A stretch of 32,168 nt of DNA, taken from positions 1 to 32,168 of the forward strand of contig CANGGP010000038.1 of the NCBI GenBank assembly GCA_947453445.1, given 5' to 3'. The stretch is from Sphingobacteriaceae bacterium (GTDB lineage: Bacteria > Bacteroidota > Bacteroidia > B-17B0 > Aurantibacillaceae). This document shows positions 16,381 to 25,921 of the stretch, one piece after another (within the stretch, counting starts at the first letter, position 1; every line of letters starts with the position of its first letter). The translations under genes and the position numbers were made by a program. A model generated the notes under the pieces. The model did not search any database. It saw only the letters and a list, made by a program, of their open reading frames with translations, and was not told the origin of the DNA.

Positions 16381-17161
16381 ATTGTCCTTTGTAATATTTT
16401 TTGGCTTCAGGCATATAAGCTTTTAAATCTTGTATGCGTTTTGCATCATTGGGATGGGTGCTTAAAAACTGTGGTGGTTTTGTTCCCCCTGTTGCGCTCA
16501 TTCTTTCCCAAAAGGTGATGGCCACTTCAGGATTATATCCGGCCATGGCGGCAAATATCAACCCCATTTTATCGGCTTCGGTTTCGTGGTTACGACTGTA
16601 CTTTAAGGAAGCCAAGCCTGTTGTTAATCCATACACTTGTCCCCACATGCTTTGTGTTTGTGCACCACCAAATAAGGCCATGCCAACACCACTTACTGCC
16701 ATTTGTTCGCTCATGCGCTGGTTGCCATGGTGGGCTATGGCATGGGCAATTTCGTGACCCAATACAATGGCCAAGCTGGCTTCATCTTGGGTTACAGGTA
16801 ACAAACCGGTGTAAACAACTATTTTTCCGCCGGGCATACACCAAGCGTTTACGGTATTTTCATCCACCACGTTAAAAGTCCATTTGTAATCCTTTAATTC
16901 ATTGCTGGCGTTTTTATCTGCAAAAAACTGTTCAACCGCTTTTTGAATTTTACCGGCGCAACGTTTTACCATGATGGTTCTTTCATCAGCATCACTCAAG
17001 GGTGGATGTTCGGCAATAAATTTATCGTACTCGCTAGTACTCATCGAAATCATTTGACTTTCGGGAATTAGTGAGAAAGTGTGTTTGCCGGTTACCACGT
17101 TTTTTTGGCAAGCGAAAAATAATAAAGCTGTTAAGCCGGTAGTGATGTATAATTTTTTCAT
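16379..17161 (-). CDS. M48 family zinc metallopeptidase, lipoprotein
   Basis: 260 residues. The N-terminus MKKLYITTGLTALLFFACQK is a lipoprotein signal with the lipobox ending at C18, so the enzyme should be lipid-anchored in the envelope, facing the periplasm. Peptidase_M48 features: HEIAH zinc motif (H136, E137, H140), third zinc ligand E193 in the E-T-E-A-D motif (190s), and a C-terminal STHP (H236) typical of the family. Length and plan match small M48 lipoproteins of the LoiP/YggG and YcaL group, which take part in outer-membrane protein quality control; that role is inferred by family. It starts 6 bases after clpS on the same strand, so the two are probably co-transcribed from the clpS promoter. 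Confidence 0.92.
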   Translation of the reverse strand: MKKLYITTGLTALLFFACQKNVVTGKHTFSLIPESQMISMSTSEYDKFIAEHPPLSDADERTIMVKRCAGKIQKAVEQFFADKNASNELKDYKWTFNVVDENTVNAWCMPGGKIVVYTGLLPVTQDEASLAIVLGHEIAHAIAHHGNQRMSEQMAVSGVGMALFGGAQTQSMWGQVYGLTTGLASLKYSRNHETEADKMGLIFAAMAGYNPEVAITFWERMSATGGTKPPQFLSTHPNDAKRIQDLKAYMPEAKKYYKGQ

Positions 17162-17167
17162 ATGATT

Positions 17168-17458
17168 TTAATCCTCAATCCTTGCACTTAAACCTCTTTC
17201 TAACAAGGCTTCGCAAAGGGGTTTTAGTTTTTTAAAAGTGCCATTTTTTACCACACATTTACCTGTGTAATGCACCAAATAAGTGCATTGCTCTGCTTGT
17301 ACGGCATCGTGTTTACATACCTTAATCAGCGATTCAGTTACAAAATCAAAAGTATTAAAATCATCATTGTACAGAAGCAAAGCCTTCACAGCTTCGTCTT
17401 TCACAACGGTTTCAACTACTTCTTGCTCAAGCACCTCCGGAGCGGTGTAATTCCTCAT
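17168..17458 (-). CDS. clpS: ClpS, N-degron adaptor of the Clp protease
   Basis: 96 residues from ATG 17458 (MRNYTAPEVLEQEV). ClpS hands proteins with destabilising N-terminal residues to the Clp unfoldase, here most likely ClpC encoded just upstream. Seen: LLLYNDDFNTFDFV, the NDD-containing pocket motif of the family; VHYTGK with the conserved His; and a short charged C-terminus (SARIED). A longer reading from 17479 (MPQILKT) is open but would place the start much nearer the -7 box; MRNYTAP leaves an 18-base leader after the box and gives the usual flexible ClpS N-terminal tail. It has its own promoter and is separated from clpC by a strong terminator, so it can be expressed independently. 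First gene of a clpS-M48 operon. Confidence 0.93.
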   Translation of the reverse strand: MRNYTAPEVLEQEVVETVVKDEAVKALLLYNDDFNTFDFVTESLIKVCKHDAVQAEQCTYLVHYTGKCVVKNGTFKKLKPLCEALLERGLSARIED

Positions 17459-17476
17459 GGTTTTTAAAATTTGCGG

Positions 17477-17484
17477 CAAAAATA
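17477..17484 (-). promoter_or_regulatory. -7 box of clpS promoter
   Basis: On the minus strand TATTTTTG matches TAnnTTTG exactly, 18 bases upstream of the clpS ATG. It lies just beyond the clpC terminator, so it restarts transcription for clpS and the M48 gene. Confidence 0.6.
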
Positions 17485-17520
17485 TAAAAAAAAACGTCCC
17501 GATTCACAATCGAGACGTTT
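17484..17520 (-). terminator. intrinsic terminator of clpC
   Basis: Thirteen pairs (17492-17504 with 17508-17520, one G-U) around a three-base loop; on the minus strand the stem is followed by about eight T. It begins 6 bases after the clpC stop. The T-run overlaps the start of the clpS -7 box. Confidence 0.9.
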
Positions 17521-17526
17521 TGCTAT

Positions 17527-20079
17527 TTATGCCTTGTCTTCTTTTTTGTTCTTTTTGCCTTTTGGCTTGTGGGCACTTACAATTATTTCTTCCTTCTCTT
17601 TGTCATAATCTACCTCAATTTCATCGCCTTCGGCCAAATTGTTTTTAATGATTTCTTCTGCCATCGGATCTTCCAAATACTTTTGAATGGCACGTTTTAA
17701 AGGACGGGCACCATAATTGGCATCGTAACCTTTCTCCACAATATAATCCTTGGCTGCATCCGAAATTTTGATGAGGAATCCTAATCCATTCACACGACCA
17801 AATAAATTCATCAACTCAATATCAATGATTTTATGGATGTCGGCTCTATCCAACGAATTAAACATAATCACATCATCAATACGGTTCAAAAACTCAGGGG
17901 CAAAAGCTTTTTTCAAAGCGCTTTCAATCACTCCTTTCGAAATTTCATCTTCGTTGTCTTTTCTGGCTGAGGTTCCAAAACCTACACCGGTACCAAAGTC
18001 TTTTAACTGACGGGCACCAATGTTAGAGGTCATGATGATAATGGTGTTTTTAAAATCGATTTTACGTCCCAAACTATCGGTTAACATACCATCGTCTAAT
18101 ACTTGCAACAACATGTTAAACACATCCGGATGGGCTTTTTCAATTTCATCTAACAAAATAACGGCATAAGGACGGCGACGTACTTTTTCAGTGAGTTGTC
18201 CGCCTTCTTCATAACCAACATAACCCGGAGGGGCACCAATTAATCGGGTAGTGGCAAACTTCTCCATGTATTCGCTCATGTCGATGCGGATTAAAGCATC
18301 ATCATTGTCAAATAAATGACGGGCCAATACTTTTGCCAACTGGGTTTTACCAACACCGGTAGGACCTAAGAAAATAAATGAACCAATTGGTTTGTTCGGG
18401 TCTTTTAAGCCGGCACGGTTACGTTGAATGGCTTTTACTACTTTTAATAAAGCATTGTCTTGACCAATTACCTTGCCTTTTAAGAGCTCAAACATTTTCA
18501 CCAATTTCTCACCTTCGTTTTGGTTTACACGTTGAACAGGCACGCCGCTCATCATGCTCACCACTTCAGCAACGTTTTCTTCGCTAACAATCACGCGGTT
18601 TAATTTGGTTTCTTCTTCCCAAGCCTTTTTGGCGGTTTCCAATTGGGCATGCAATTGTTTTTCGGTATCTCTTAATCTGGCGGCTTCTTCGTATTTCTGC
18701 GAACGCACCACTTGATTTTTCAATTCCTTAATTTCTTCAATTTTGCCTTCAATTTCAACAATGTTTTGTGGCACATGAATATTGGTGATGTGCACACGGC
18801 TGCCGGCTTCATCCAATGCATCGATGGCTTTATCAGGCAAATGACGATCGGTGATGTATCTGGCGGTTAATGTCACGCAAGCTTTTAAAGCTTCGTCAGT
18901 GTACGAAACGTTATGATGGTCTTCGTACTTTGATTTAATGTTATTTAAAATCTGTAATGTTTCATCTTGTGTAGCCGGTTCAATAATTACTTTTTGAAAA
19001 CGACGTTCCAAAGCGCCGTCTTTTTCAATGTACTGACGGTACTCATCCAAAGTGGTGGCACCAATACATTGTATTTCGCCACGGGCCAAGGCCGGTTTAA
19101 ACATGTTGCTGGCATCCAAACTGCCGCTGGCACCGCCTGCACCTATTATGGTGTGAATTTCGTCGATGAATAAAATCACATCCGGACTTTTTTCCAATTC
19201 ATTCATCACCGCTTTCATGCGTTCTTCAAATTGACCGCGGTATTTTGTACCGGCTACCAATGAAGCCAAATCGAGGGTGATCACACGTTTGCCAAATAAC
19301 ACACGGCTCACTTTGCGCTGTACAATTCTTAAGGCCAAACCTTCGGCGATACTTGATTTACCAACGCCCGGTTCACCAATTAAAATCGGATTGTTCTTTT
19401 TTCTACGCGATAAAATTTGTGATACACGTTCAATTTCTTTTTCGCGACCAACAACAGGATCTAATTTACCGTCTTCTGCCATTTTGGTTAAATCTCTACC
19501 AAAATTATCGAGCACAGGCGTTTTTGATTTGCTGTCGCCTTGTTTTTTGGCACCTGCATTGCCTGCACCGCCACCACCAAATGCCGAATCGTCAGCATCA
19601 TCTTCATCACCACCGGTGGCTGAATTTTCAATTTTTGACGGGTTTTCCATAAATCCTTCTAACTCAGCACGGGCTGCATCGTAGTCAATACCGTATTTTA
19701 AAAGGGTTTTGGTCACCACATTATCATTTTCTTTCAAAATGCACAATAACAAGTGTTCGGTGCCAATTTGTACCGACTTAAATGTTTTGGCTTCGAGGTA
19801 AGTGAGTTTTAATGTTTTTTCGGCTTGTTTCACCAAAGGAATATTGGCCAAGTTGTTCGATTTACGAATGCCGGGCGTTAAATTCTGTTCGATGTTCTTG
19901 CGAAGATCATTACCATCCACGCCAAGGTTTTTTAATAAGCGCATGCCTACACCGTCGCCGTCGCGTATCATGCCAAGCATTAAATGTTCAATGCCAATAT
20001 AATCGTGCCCTAATCGAAGTGCTTCTTCTCTACTATAAGTAATCACATCTTTTACTCTGGGCGAAAATTTTGCTTCCAT
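17527..20079 (-). CDS. clpC: ClpC-type AAA+ unfoldase of the Clp protease
   Basis: 850-residue ATP-dependent unfoldase that feeds substrates to ClpP. Domains: two Clp_N repeats (about 1-145); a low-complexity acidic and Gly-rich linker (about 153-185, [14 protein letters not shown]); AAA+ domain 1 with Walker A GEPGVGKS (235-242) and Walker B VILFIDE (301-307); middle domain with a UVR-like segment [16 protein letters not shown] (461-476), which marks ClpC rather than ClpA or ClpB; AAA+ domain 2 with GPTGVGKT (572-579) and VILLDE (640-645); a VGF ClpP-docking loop (699-701); a Lys-rich, acidic tail. Length is normal. The start at [13 protein letters not shown] fits the family N-terminus. clpS follows downstream behind a terminator. 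clpP is not in the window. Confidence 0.96.
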   Translation of the reverse strand: MEAKFSPRVKDVITYSREEALRLGHDYIGIEHLMLGMIRDGDGVGMRLLKNLGVDGNDLRKNIEQNLTPGIRKSNNLANIPLVKQAEKTLKLTYLEAKTFKSVQIGTEHLLLCILKENDNVVTKTLLKYGIDYDAARAELEGFMENPSKIENSATGGDEDDADDSAFGGGGAGNAGAKKQGDSKSKTPVLDNFGRDLTKMAEDGKLDPVVGREKEIERVSQILSRRKKNNPILIGEPGVGKSSIAEGLALRIVQRKVSRVLFGKRVITLDLASLVAGTKYRGQFEERMKAVMNELEKSPDVILFIDEIHTIIGAGGASGSLDASNMFKPALARGEIQCIGATTLDEYRQYIEKDGALERRFQKVIIEPATQDETLQILNNIKSKYEDHHNVSYTDEALKACVTLTARYITDRHLPDKAIDALDEAGSRVHITNIHVPQNIVEIEGKIEEIKELKNQVVRSQKYEEAARLRDTEKQLHAQLETAKKAWEEETKLNRVIVSEENVAEVVSMMSGVPVQRVNQNEGEKLVKMFELLKGKVIGQDNALLKVVKAIQRNRAGLKDPNKPIGSFIFLGPTGVGKTQLAKVLARHLFDNDDALIRIDMSEYMEKFATTRLIGAPPGYVGYEEGGQLTEKVRRRPYAVILLDEIEKAHPDVFNMLLQVLDDGMLTDSLGRKIDFKNTIIIMTSNIGARQLKDFGTGVGFGTSARKDNEDEISKGVIESALKKAFAPEFLNRIDDVIMFNSLDRADIHKIIDIELMNLFGRVNGLGFLIKISDAAKDYIVEKGYDANYGARPLKRAIQKYLEDPMAEEIIKNNLAEGDEIEVDYDKEKEEIIVSAHKPKGKKNKKEDKA

Positions 20080-20357
20080 ATAATTGTTCTTAGTGGTGAG
20101 TAATTTACATATATAATGCCAAAACCAAAAATAGTTCTAAATAATCCGAAACACCTATGACGAAAGTCTATTTTTTAACAAAAAATTTGTTGAAAAGTTT
20201 TGAGTGCATCTGCTGATTTTTCGGTACTTTCATGAGTTCTAAAATGATTTTTGCTTTTAAGAAATTATACGAAAAAAACGTGAAATTGGTTACTGACAAA
20301 AAAGCATATTTAGACACAAATAACAATTAAAACAAAGTATAGCACTTTATAAACAGT
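20080..20357. promoter_or_regulatory. divergent promoter region clpC / gyrA
   Basis: 278 AT-rich bases between divergent genes. On the minus strand a perfect -7 box TATTTTTG lies at 20133-20126, 46 bases before the clpC start. The clpC leader contains GTTCTTAGTGGTGA (plus strand 20086-20099), a short relative of the ACCACTAAG repeats. For gyrA no convincing -7 box was found; TACTTTCA near 20225 is a weak candidate. No small ORF or RNA was recognised. Confidence 0.5.
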
Positions 20358-22901
20358 ATGGCTCAAGGAGAAAAGATTATTCCGATTAACATTGAAGATG
20401 AAATGAAAACCGCTTACATCGATTATTCGATGTCGGTAATTGTATCGCGTGCATTACCTGATGTGCGTGATGGATTAAAACCTGTGCACCGCCGTGTATT
20501 ATACGGCATGCTCGATTTAGGTGTTTTACACAACCGCCCTTATAAAAAGTCTGCCCGTATTGTTGGGGAGGTTTTAGGAAAGTATCACCCGCATGGTGAT
20601 GCCAGTGTGTATGATACCATGGTACGTATGGCACAAGAGTGGAGCTTACGTTACATGTTGGTCGACGGGCAAGGTAACTTTGGTTCGATGGACGGGGATA
20701 TGCCTGCTGCCATGCGTTATACCGAGGTGCGTTTTCGCAAGATAGCGGAGGAGATGATTGCAGATATTGAAAAAGATACTGTTGATTTCAGACCCAATTT
20801 TGATGATTCATTAACAGAGCCAACCGTAATGCCAACACGCATTCCGAACTTATTAATGAATGGTGCCTCAGGCATTGCTGTTGGGATGGCCACTAACATG
20901 GCACCACACAATTTAACCGAATGTATTAATGCCATCTTGGCTTATATTGACAACCGTGACATAGACATCGACGGTTTGATGAAACACATCAAGGCCCCCG
21001 ATTTTCCAACCGGTGGTATTATTTACGGATACGAAGGCGTAAAAGAAGCATTTCACACCGGCCGTGGCAGGGTAGTAATGCGCGGTAAAGCAGTGATTGA
21101 ACAAGTGGGCGACCGTGAAAGAATTATCGTCACCGAAATGCCTTATCAAATTAACAAAGCCGAAATGATTAAACGTCAGTGGGAGCTTTGTAATGAAAAG
21201 AAAATTGAAGGTATTTCTGAAATACGCGACGAAAGTAACCGCGAAGGTATTCGTGTGGTTTATGAATTACGCAGAGATGCTATTTCGAATGTGGTGTTAA
21301 ATAATTTGTACAAGTATTCTGCTTTACAAACTTCCTTCTCTATTAATAATGTAGTGTTGGTAAAAGGCCGTCCTGAAATTTTGAATCTTAAAGACATGAT
21401 TCATCATTTTGTGGAACACCGTCATGAAGTGGTGGTGCGCCGTACCAAATACGAATTGGCACAAGCCGAAAAACGCGCACACATTTTACAAGGTTTATTA
21501 ATTGCCATCGACCATTTGGATGAGGTGATTAAAATTATCCGTGAAAGCGAAACACCTGATTTGGCAAAGGATACATTGATGGCCAATTATCAATTGTCGG
21601 AAATTCAAGCCCGCGCTATTTTAGATATGCGTTTAAGAACTTTAACCGGACTTGAGCGTGATAAATTAAAAGCTGAATACGATGAGTTAATGAAAACCAT
21701 TGAAAACTTAAACGAAATTTTAAACAACGAGGGTTTACGTTATTCTATTATTAAAGATGAATTGGCTGAGGTAAAAGAAAAATATGGCGATGAAAGAAGA
21801 ACAGAAATCGTGTTTGCCGGTGATGATTTAAAAATTGAAGACATGATTGCCGATGAGAGTGTGGTGATTACCATTTCTCACATGGGTTATATGAAACGTA
21901 CCAATTTAAATGAGTACCGTGCCCAAAACCGCGGCGGCAGAGGCAGTAAAGGCACCGCCACCCGCGATGAGGATTTTGTAGAACACATGTTTATTGCTTC
22001 TACTCACAATTATATATTGTTGTTTACCGAAAAAGGACAAGTGTTTTGGATTAGAGCATACGAAGTACCTGAAGGAAACAAACAAAGCAAGGGTAGAGCC
22101 ATACAAAACATCATCAGCATTTCACCTGATGATAAAGTAAAAGCGTATATCAACATCAAAAATTTAAATGATGAAGAATATGTGAACAACAACTTCATTA
22201 TATTATGTACCAAAGAAGGAATTATTAAAAAGACCTCGGTGGAAGCTTATTCACGTCCGCGTGCCAACGGTATCAACGCCATTACCATTCGCGAAGGCGA
22301 TATGTTGTTAGAAGCGGTTTTAACCAATGGTAAAAACGAAGTGATGTTGGCCACCAAAATGGGAAAAGTGTGTCGTTTTAATGAAGCCAAGGTACGCCCA
22401 ATGGGTCGTAATGCCAGCGGTGTAATTGGTATTGATTTAAACGATGACGAAGGTGTGAAAAACGAAGTCATTGGTATGATTTGTATCGATGATCCGCAAA
22501 CCAATGTATTGGTAGTGTCTGAAAAAGGTTACGGCAAGCGCTCGGATATAGACGAATACCGTGTTACAAACCGCGGGGGTAAAGGCGTTAAAACCATCAA
22601 CATCACCGATAAAACCGGCATGTTGGTAGGCATTAAATCGGTAAACGATTCAAACGATTTAATGATCATCACTAAAAACGGCATTACCATTCGTATGAAT
22701 GTGTCTGATTTGCGTGTGATGGGCCGCGCTACACAAGGTGTGCGATTAATCAATATTCAAGATAACGACAGCATTGGTGCAGTCACCAAAGTAGATCACG
22801 AAGATGAGATTGAAGAAATTAACCCAAGTGCTGAAAACGGCGAATTGCCTTCAAACGAAAATGAAGCCGATAATTCTACACCGGCGGGCGATAACAATTA
22901 G
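20358..22901 (+). CDS. gyrA: DNA gyrase subunit A
   Basis: 847-residue type II topoisomerase subunit that cuts and rejoins DNA and, with GyrB, introduces negative supercoils. Seen: N-terminal breakage-reunion domain with [21 protein letters not shown], catalytic Y121 in AAMRYTE (E. coli Y122), and [10 protein letters not shown] followed by [10 protein letters not shown] around the quinolone pocket; then a C-terminal domain of beta-pinwheel repeats with a GyrA-box-like [10 protein letters not shown] (523-532) that argues for GyrA over ParC; and an acidic, Asn-rich tail. The residue matching E. coli S83 is Ala (A82), followed by Ser, while the position matching D87 is Asp (D86). ATG 20358 fits the family N-terminus. 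Located divergently from clpC and followed by a peptidase and TPR genes; as I recall, gyrA next to clpC and TPR genes also occurs in other Bacteroidota. Confidence 0.96.
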   Translation: MAQGEKIIPINIEDEMKTAYIDYSMSVIVSRALPDVRDGLKPVHRRVLYGMLDLGVLHNRPYKKSARIVGEVLGKYHPHGDASVYDTMVRMAQEWSLRYMLVDGQGNFGSMDGDMPAAMRYTEVRFRKIAEEMIADIEKDTVDFRPNFDDSLTEPTVMPTRIPNLLMNGASGIAVGMATNMAPHNLTECINAILAYIDNRDIDIDGLMKHIKAPDFPTGGIIYGYEGVKEAFHTGRGRVVMRGKAVIEQVGDRERIIVTEMPYQINKAEMIKRQWELCNEKKIEGISEIRDESNREGIRVVYELRRDAISNVVLNNLYKYSALQTSFSINNVVLVKGRPEILNLKDMIHHFVEHRHEVVVRRTKYELAQAEKRAHILQGLLIAIDHLDEVIKIIRESETPDLAKDTLMANYQLSEIQARAILDMRLRTLTGLERDKLKAEYDELMKTIENLNEILNNEGLRYSIIKDELAEVKEKYGDERRTEIVFAGDDLKIEDMIADESVVITISHMGYMKRTNLNEYRAQNRGGRGSKGTATRDEDFVEHMFIASTHNYILLFTEKGQVFWIRAYEVPEGNKQSKGRAIQNIISISPDDKVKAYINIKNLNDEEYVNNNFIILCTKEGIIKKTSVEAYSRPRANGINAITIREGDMLLEAVLTNGKNEVMLATKMGKVCRFNEAKVRPMGRNASGVIGIDLNDDEGVKNEVIGMICIDDPQTNVLVVSEKGYGKRSDIDEYRVTNRGGKGVKTINITDKTGMLVGIKSVNDSNDLMIITKNGITIRMNVSDLRVMGRATQGVRLINIQDNDSIGAVTKVDHEDEIEEINPSAENGELPSNENEADNSTPAGDNN

Positions 22902-22954
22902 TAACGGAGAACACATAAAATAGAATACCATTATCTTTAACAAAAAAATAAAGT

Positions 22955-25816
22955 ATGAATAAAAGAATAGTTTACAGTTGCGCTTTAAGCATCATGGCTT
23001 TTTGCACTGTGTTGGCTCAACCAACCTTGATTGAGAAAGTAGAAAGCAAACCCGATAAGGTTGTGATTCCTTACGAGCGCTGGAAATTGCCAAATGGCTT
23101 AACGGTGCTGTTGCACGAAGACCATTCAGATCCGGTTGTAAACGTAATGGTTACATATAAGGTAGGTTCAAACCGTGAAGATTTAGGTAAATCGGGTTTT
23201 GCACATTTCTTTGAACACATGATGTTTCAAGGTTCTAAACACGTGGCCGATGAAGAACATTTTAAATTGGTGTCGACTGCCGGTGGTAACATGAATGGTT
23301 TTACCGAACACGACAGAACAGTTTATTTTGAAACTTTACCGTCTAATTATTTAGAATTGGGCTTGTATTTAGAGTCTGATCGCATGGGCTTTTTGTTGGA
23401 TTCACTCACCACTAAAAAATTCGAAAATCAACGTGATGCCGTGAAAAACGAAAAGTCGCAAAATTTCGAAAACCGTCCTTATGGCTTGGCTTTTGTAGAA
23501 GAAATGAACAAGGCCTTATATCCAATTGGTCATCCTTACAGCTGGCCGGTAATTGGTTATGTGGATGATTTAAATCGTGCCACCATCGACGATGTGAAAA
23601 ATTTCTTTTTGCGTTGGTATGGTCCAAACAATGCCATTTTAACCATTTCAGGTGATTTTACACCCGCTGATGCATTAAAATTGGTTGAGAAATATTTTGG
23701 CGAAATCAAACCTTGTCCTGAAGTGAAAAAAATTAAAGTAGCGCCTGTAACCATCGCCAGCGATAAATACACCGCTTACCGCGATAAAATTAGTTTTCCT
23801 TTAAACTTAAGGGTATTTCCTACAGTGCCTTTGTATCACCGCGATGAGCCTGCATTGGATTTGTTAGGTATGATGATGGGTGGAGGCAATAACTCAATTT
23901 TATACAAAAACTTTGTAAAATCTAAAATAGCGGTGCAAGCCGGTGCTTCTCACCGTTCGGAAGAATTATCAGGTGAATTTACATTTGAAGTTTTTGCTTA
24001 TCCGCCTGATGATTTTAACTTCGAAAAATTGTTTACTGAGTTGGATGCAAAAGTAAAAGCGAGTATCGATGAATTTGGTGCAAGTGGCATTACCGATGAA
24101 GCTTTGGCCCGTGTAAAAGGACAAATGGAATCAGGTGCTTTTAGCCAATTGAATTCAACCTTCGGAAAAGGCATGTTGATTTCAGAATGGGAACGCTTAT
24201 TGGGTAAATCTTATTCTGTTTCTGATGAAATGGACCGTTACGCGAGGGTTACCAAAGATGACATCACCCGTGTGTTTAATAAATATATCAAAGGATCGGG
24301 TGCCGCCATCTTAAATACTTATCCAATTATTGATCCAAAAGATTCGGTAAAAAGTATCAATCCATTTGCCGGAAAAACTTTCCCTGCTAATCCTGAATAC
24401 GCCACTTTAAAATACACACCAAGTGCCGAACAATTCGACAGATCGGTTCGTCCGGCTGCCGGTGCTGAAAAAGCGGTGAAAGTGCCTGAGTACTTTACCA
24501 AAAAATTAGATAACGGTTTAAGCATTTACGGTACACAAAATGCCGAAACACCTGAAATTACCATGATCATGACCATTGATGGTGGTAGTTTGGTATTCAC
24601 GGCCGATAAGATGAAAAAATTAGGCATTGCCGAATTAACTGCCAGCATGTTAAATGAAGGCACCAAAAATTTTACCACTGAACAAATTTCGGCAGAGCTT
24701 GAAAAATTGGGTTCTGATATTACTTTCCAAGCCGGAAAATCGGCCACTACCATTCGCGTTCAATGTTTGAAAAAGAATTTGGATGCCACCATCAAATTAT
24801 TGGAAGAAAAATTATTGAATCCGGGTTTTAGAGATGATGATTTTAAATTGGCAAAAAAACAATACAGAGCCAGTGTAAAAGACGAGGACTACGATGCAAA
24901 TACTATTGCCAATAAAATGTTTTCATATGCTTTGTATGGCAATACCATCTTGGGTTTGCAACCATCAGTAAAATCAGTTGAAAACATCGAATTGGCTGAT
25001 TTAAAAGAGTATTACGAAAAATATTATTCACCAAGTGTTGCCAATTTAGTAATTGCCGGTGATTTCGATCAAGCCGACATGATGAAAAAATTAGAGTTCT
25101 TAAATAAATGGCAAAAGAAAGATGTGGTGATTCAACCAATTGTTGAACCTGCTCCATCAACAGAGCCTAAGTTCTTTATCTATAATAAGGAATTGGCACC
25201 ATCCAGTGTAATCCAAATGGGTTATCCTTCATTAAAATTTGATGCCACCGGTGATTATTACAAAAACAGAATTGCCAACTTCGTATTTGGTGGTGCTTTT
25301 AATAGCCGTTTAAATTTAAATTTGCGCGAAGACAAAGGTTATACTTATGGCATTCGTTCGGGCTTTAGCGGTGGAAAATACAGCGGTGTGTTTAACATTG
25401 GTTCTTCGGTAAAACGTAGCAGCACTGCTTTATCATTGGCCGAAATCATCAAAGAATTTAAGAAATACGAAACAAGCGGTATTACTGATGCTGAGTTAGA
25501 ATTCACCAAAAAATCGTTGCTCAACCAAGAAGCATTGCAATACGAAGCATTGTTTCAAAAAGCATCATTTTTAAGCAATGTGGCCCGTTACAATTTGGAT
25601 AAAAATTACACTGTACAACAAAACCAAATTTTAAAGAACATGAGCAAGGAAGACGTGAACAATCAAATTAAAAAATACTTCGATTCAAATAAATTAACCA
25701 CTGTGGTGGTTGGTGATAAATGGATCATTGAATCACAACTTGAAAAAGCCTCTAAAGAAGCCAATAACAAAGAAGTTTTAAATAAGGTTAAATTAAAGAA
25801 AATCTCTCTTGATTAA
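22955..25816 (+). CDS. two-domain M16 zinc peptidase, secreted
   Basis: 953 residues. Signal peptide MNKRIVYSCALSIMAFCTVLAQ, so periplasmic or surface. First M16 half is catalytic: inverted zinc motif HFFEH (H84, E87, H88) with the distal Glu in VKNEKSQ (E166). Second half starts near residue 515 (KLDNGLSIYG) and carries the non-catalytic R/Y signature LREDKGYTYG. This is the fused two-lobe plan of pitrilysin-like and M16B peptidases that enclose and degrade peptides. Starts 53 bases after gyrA; the gap has a weak box TATCTTTA, so both read-through and a separate promoter are possible. It resembles the truncated protein at 1-912 in the second half. A hairpin with T-run (25875-25910) follows. 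Confidence 0.92.
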   Translation: MNKRIVYSCALSIMAFCTVLAQPTLIEKVESKPDKVVIPYERWKLPNGLTVLLHEDHSDPVVNVMVTYKVGSNREDLGKSGFAHFFEHMMFQGSKHVADEEHFKLVSTAGGNMNGFTEHDRTVYFETLPSNYLELGLYLESDRMGFLLDSLTTKKFENQRDAVKNEKSQNFENRPYGLAFVEEMNKALYPIGHPYSWPVIGYVDDLNRATIDDVKNFFLRWYGPNNAILTISGDFTPADALKLVEKYFGEIKPCPEVKKIKVAPVTIASDKYTAYRDKISFPLNLRVFPTVPLYHRDEPALDLLGMMMGGGNNSILYKNFVKSKIAVQAGASHRSEELSGEFTFEVFAYPPDDFNFEKLFTELDAKVKASIDEFGASGITDEALARVKGQMESGAFSQLNSTFGKGMLISEWERLLGKSYSVSDEMDRYARVTKDDITRVFNKYIKGSGAAILNTYPIIDPKDSVKSINPFAGKTFPANPEYATLKYTPSAEQFDRSVRPAAGAEKAVKVPEYFTKKLDNGLSIYGTQNAETPEITMIMTIDGGSLVFTADKMKKLGIAELTASMLNEGTKNFTTEQISAELEKLGSDITFQAGKSATTIRVQCLKKNLDATIKLLEEKLLNPGFRDDDFKLAKKQYRASVKDEDYDANTIANKMFSYALYGNTILGLQPSVKSVENIELADLKEYYEKYYSPSVANLVIAGDFDQADMMKKLEFLNKWQKKDVVIQPIVEPAPSTEPKFFIYNKELAPSSVIQMGYPSLKFDATGDYYKNRIANFVFGGAFNSRLNLNLREDKGYTYGIRSGFSGGKYSGVFNIGSSVKRSSTALSLAEIIKEFKKYETSGITDAELEFTKKSLLNQEALQYEALFQKASFLSNVARYNLDKNYTVQQNQILKNMSKEDVNNQIKKYFDSNKLTTVVVGDKWIIESQLEKASKEANNKEVLNKVKLKKISLD

Positions 25817-25831
25817 TCTAGTTTAAAAGAC

Positions 25832-25839
25832 AATCTTTG
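25832..25839 (+). promoter_or_regulatory. possible -7 box before the TPR gene pair
   Basis: AATCTTTG matches TAnnTTTG except for the first base. It lies upstream of the hairpin at 25875-25910, so a transcript from it would cross a terminator-like structure before the TPR gene. Confidence 0.35.
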
Positions 25840-25874
25840 CATCAAGAAATTAAATTTGTTGCAACCAAAACTAT

Positions 25875-25910
25875 AAACCACTAAGCACATACACTTAGTG
25901 GTTTTTTTTA
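25875..25910 (+). terminator. hairpin with T-run, terminator or attenuator
   Basis: AAACCACTAAG (25875-25885) pairs perfectly with CTTAGTGGTTT (25894-25904) over an eight-base loop, and the right arm merges into an eight-T run. It may end the M16 transcript. The T-run is followed by seven A and CC, which could pair with GGTTTTTTT as an alternative fold. The stem carries the CCACTAAG motif seen elsewhere in the window. Confidence 0.7.
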
Positions 25911-25921
25911 AAAAAACCGTT

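Noticed and set aside
17459-17479. Longer ClpS start (MPQILKT)
   Set aside because: It would begin at the promoter box edge; the shorter ATG at 17458 gives a normal ClpS.
19277-19684. 135-codon plus-strand reading frame inside clpC
   Set aside because: Antisense to the conserved AAA+ domain 1 and linker of ClpC; composition is that of a complement frame.
25898-25921. Longer start of TPR protein 1 (MVFFKKTV)
   Set aside because: It starts inside the terminator-like hairpin and would put a charged, unusual extension before a good signal peptide.
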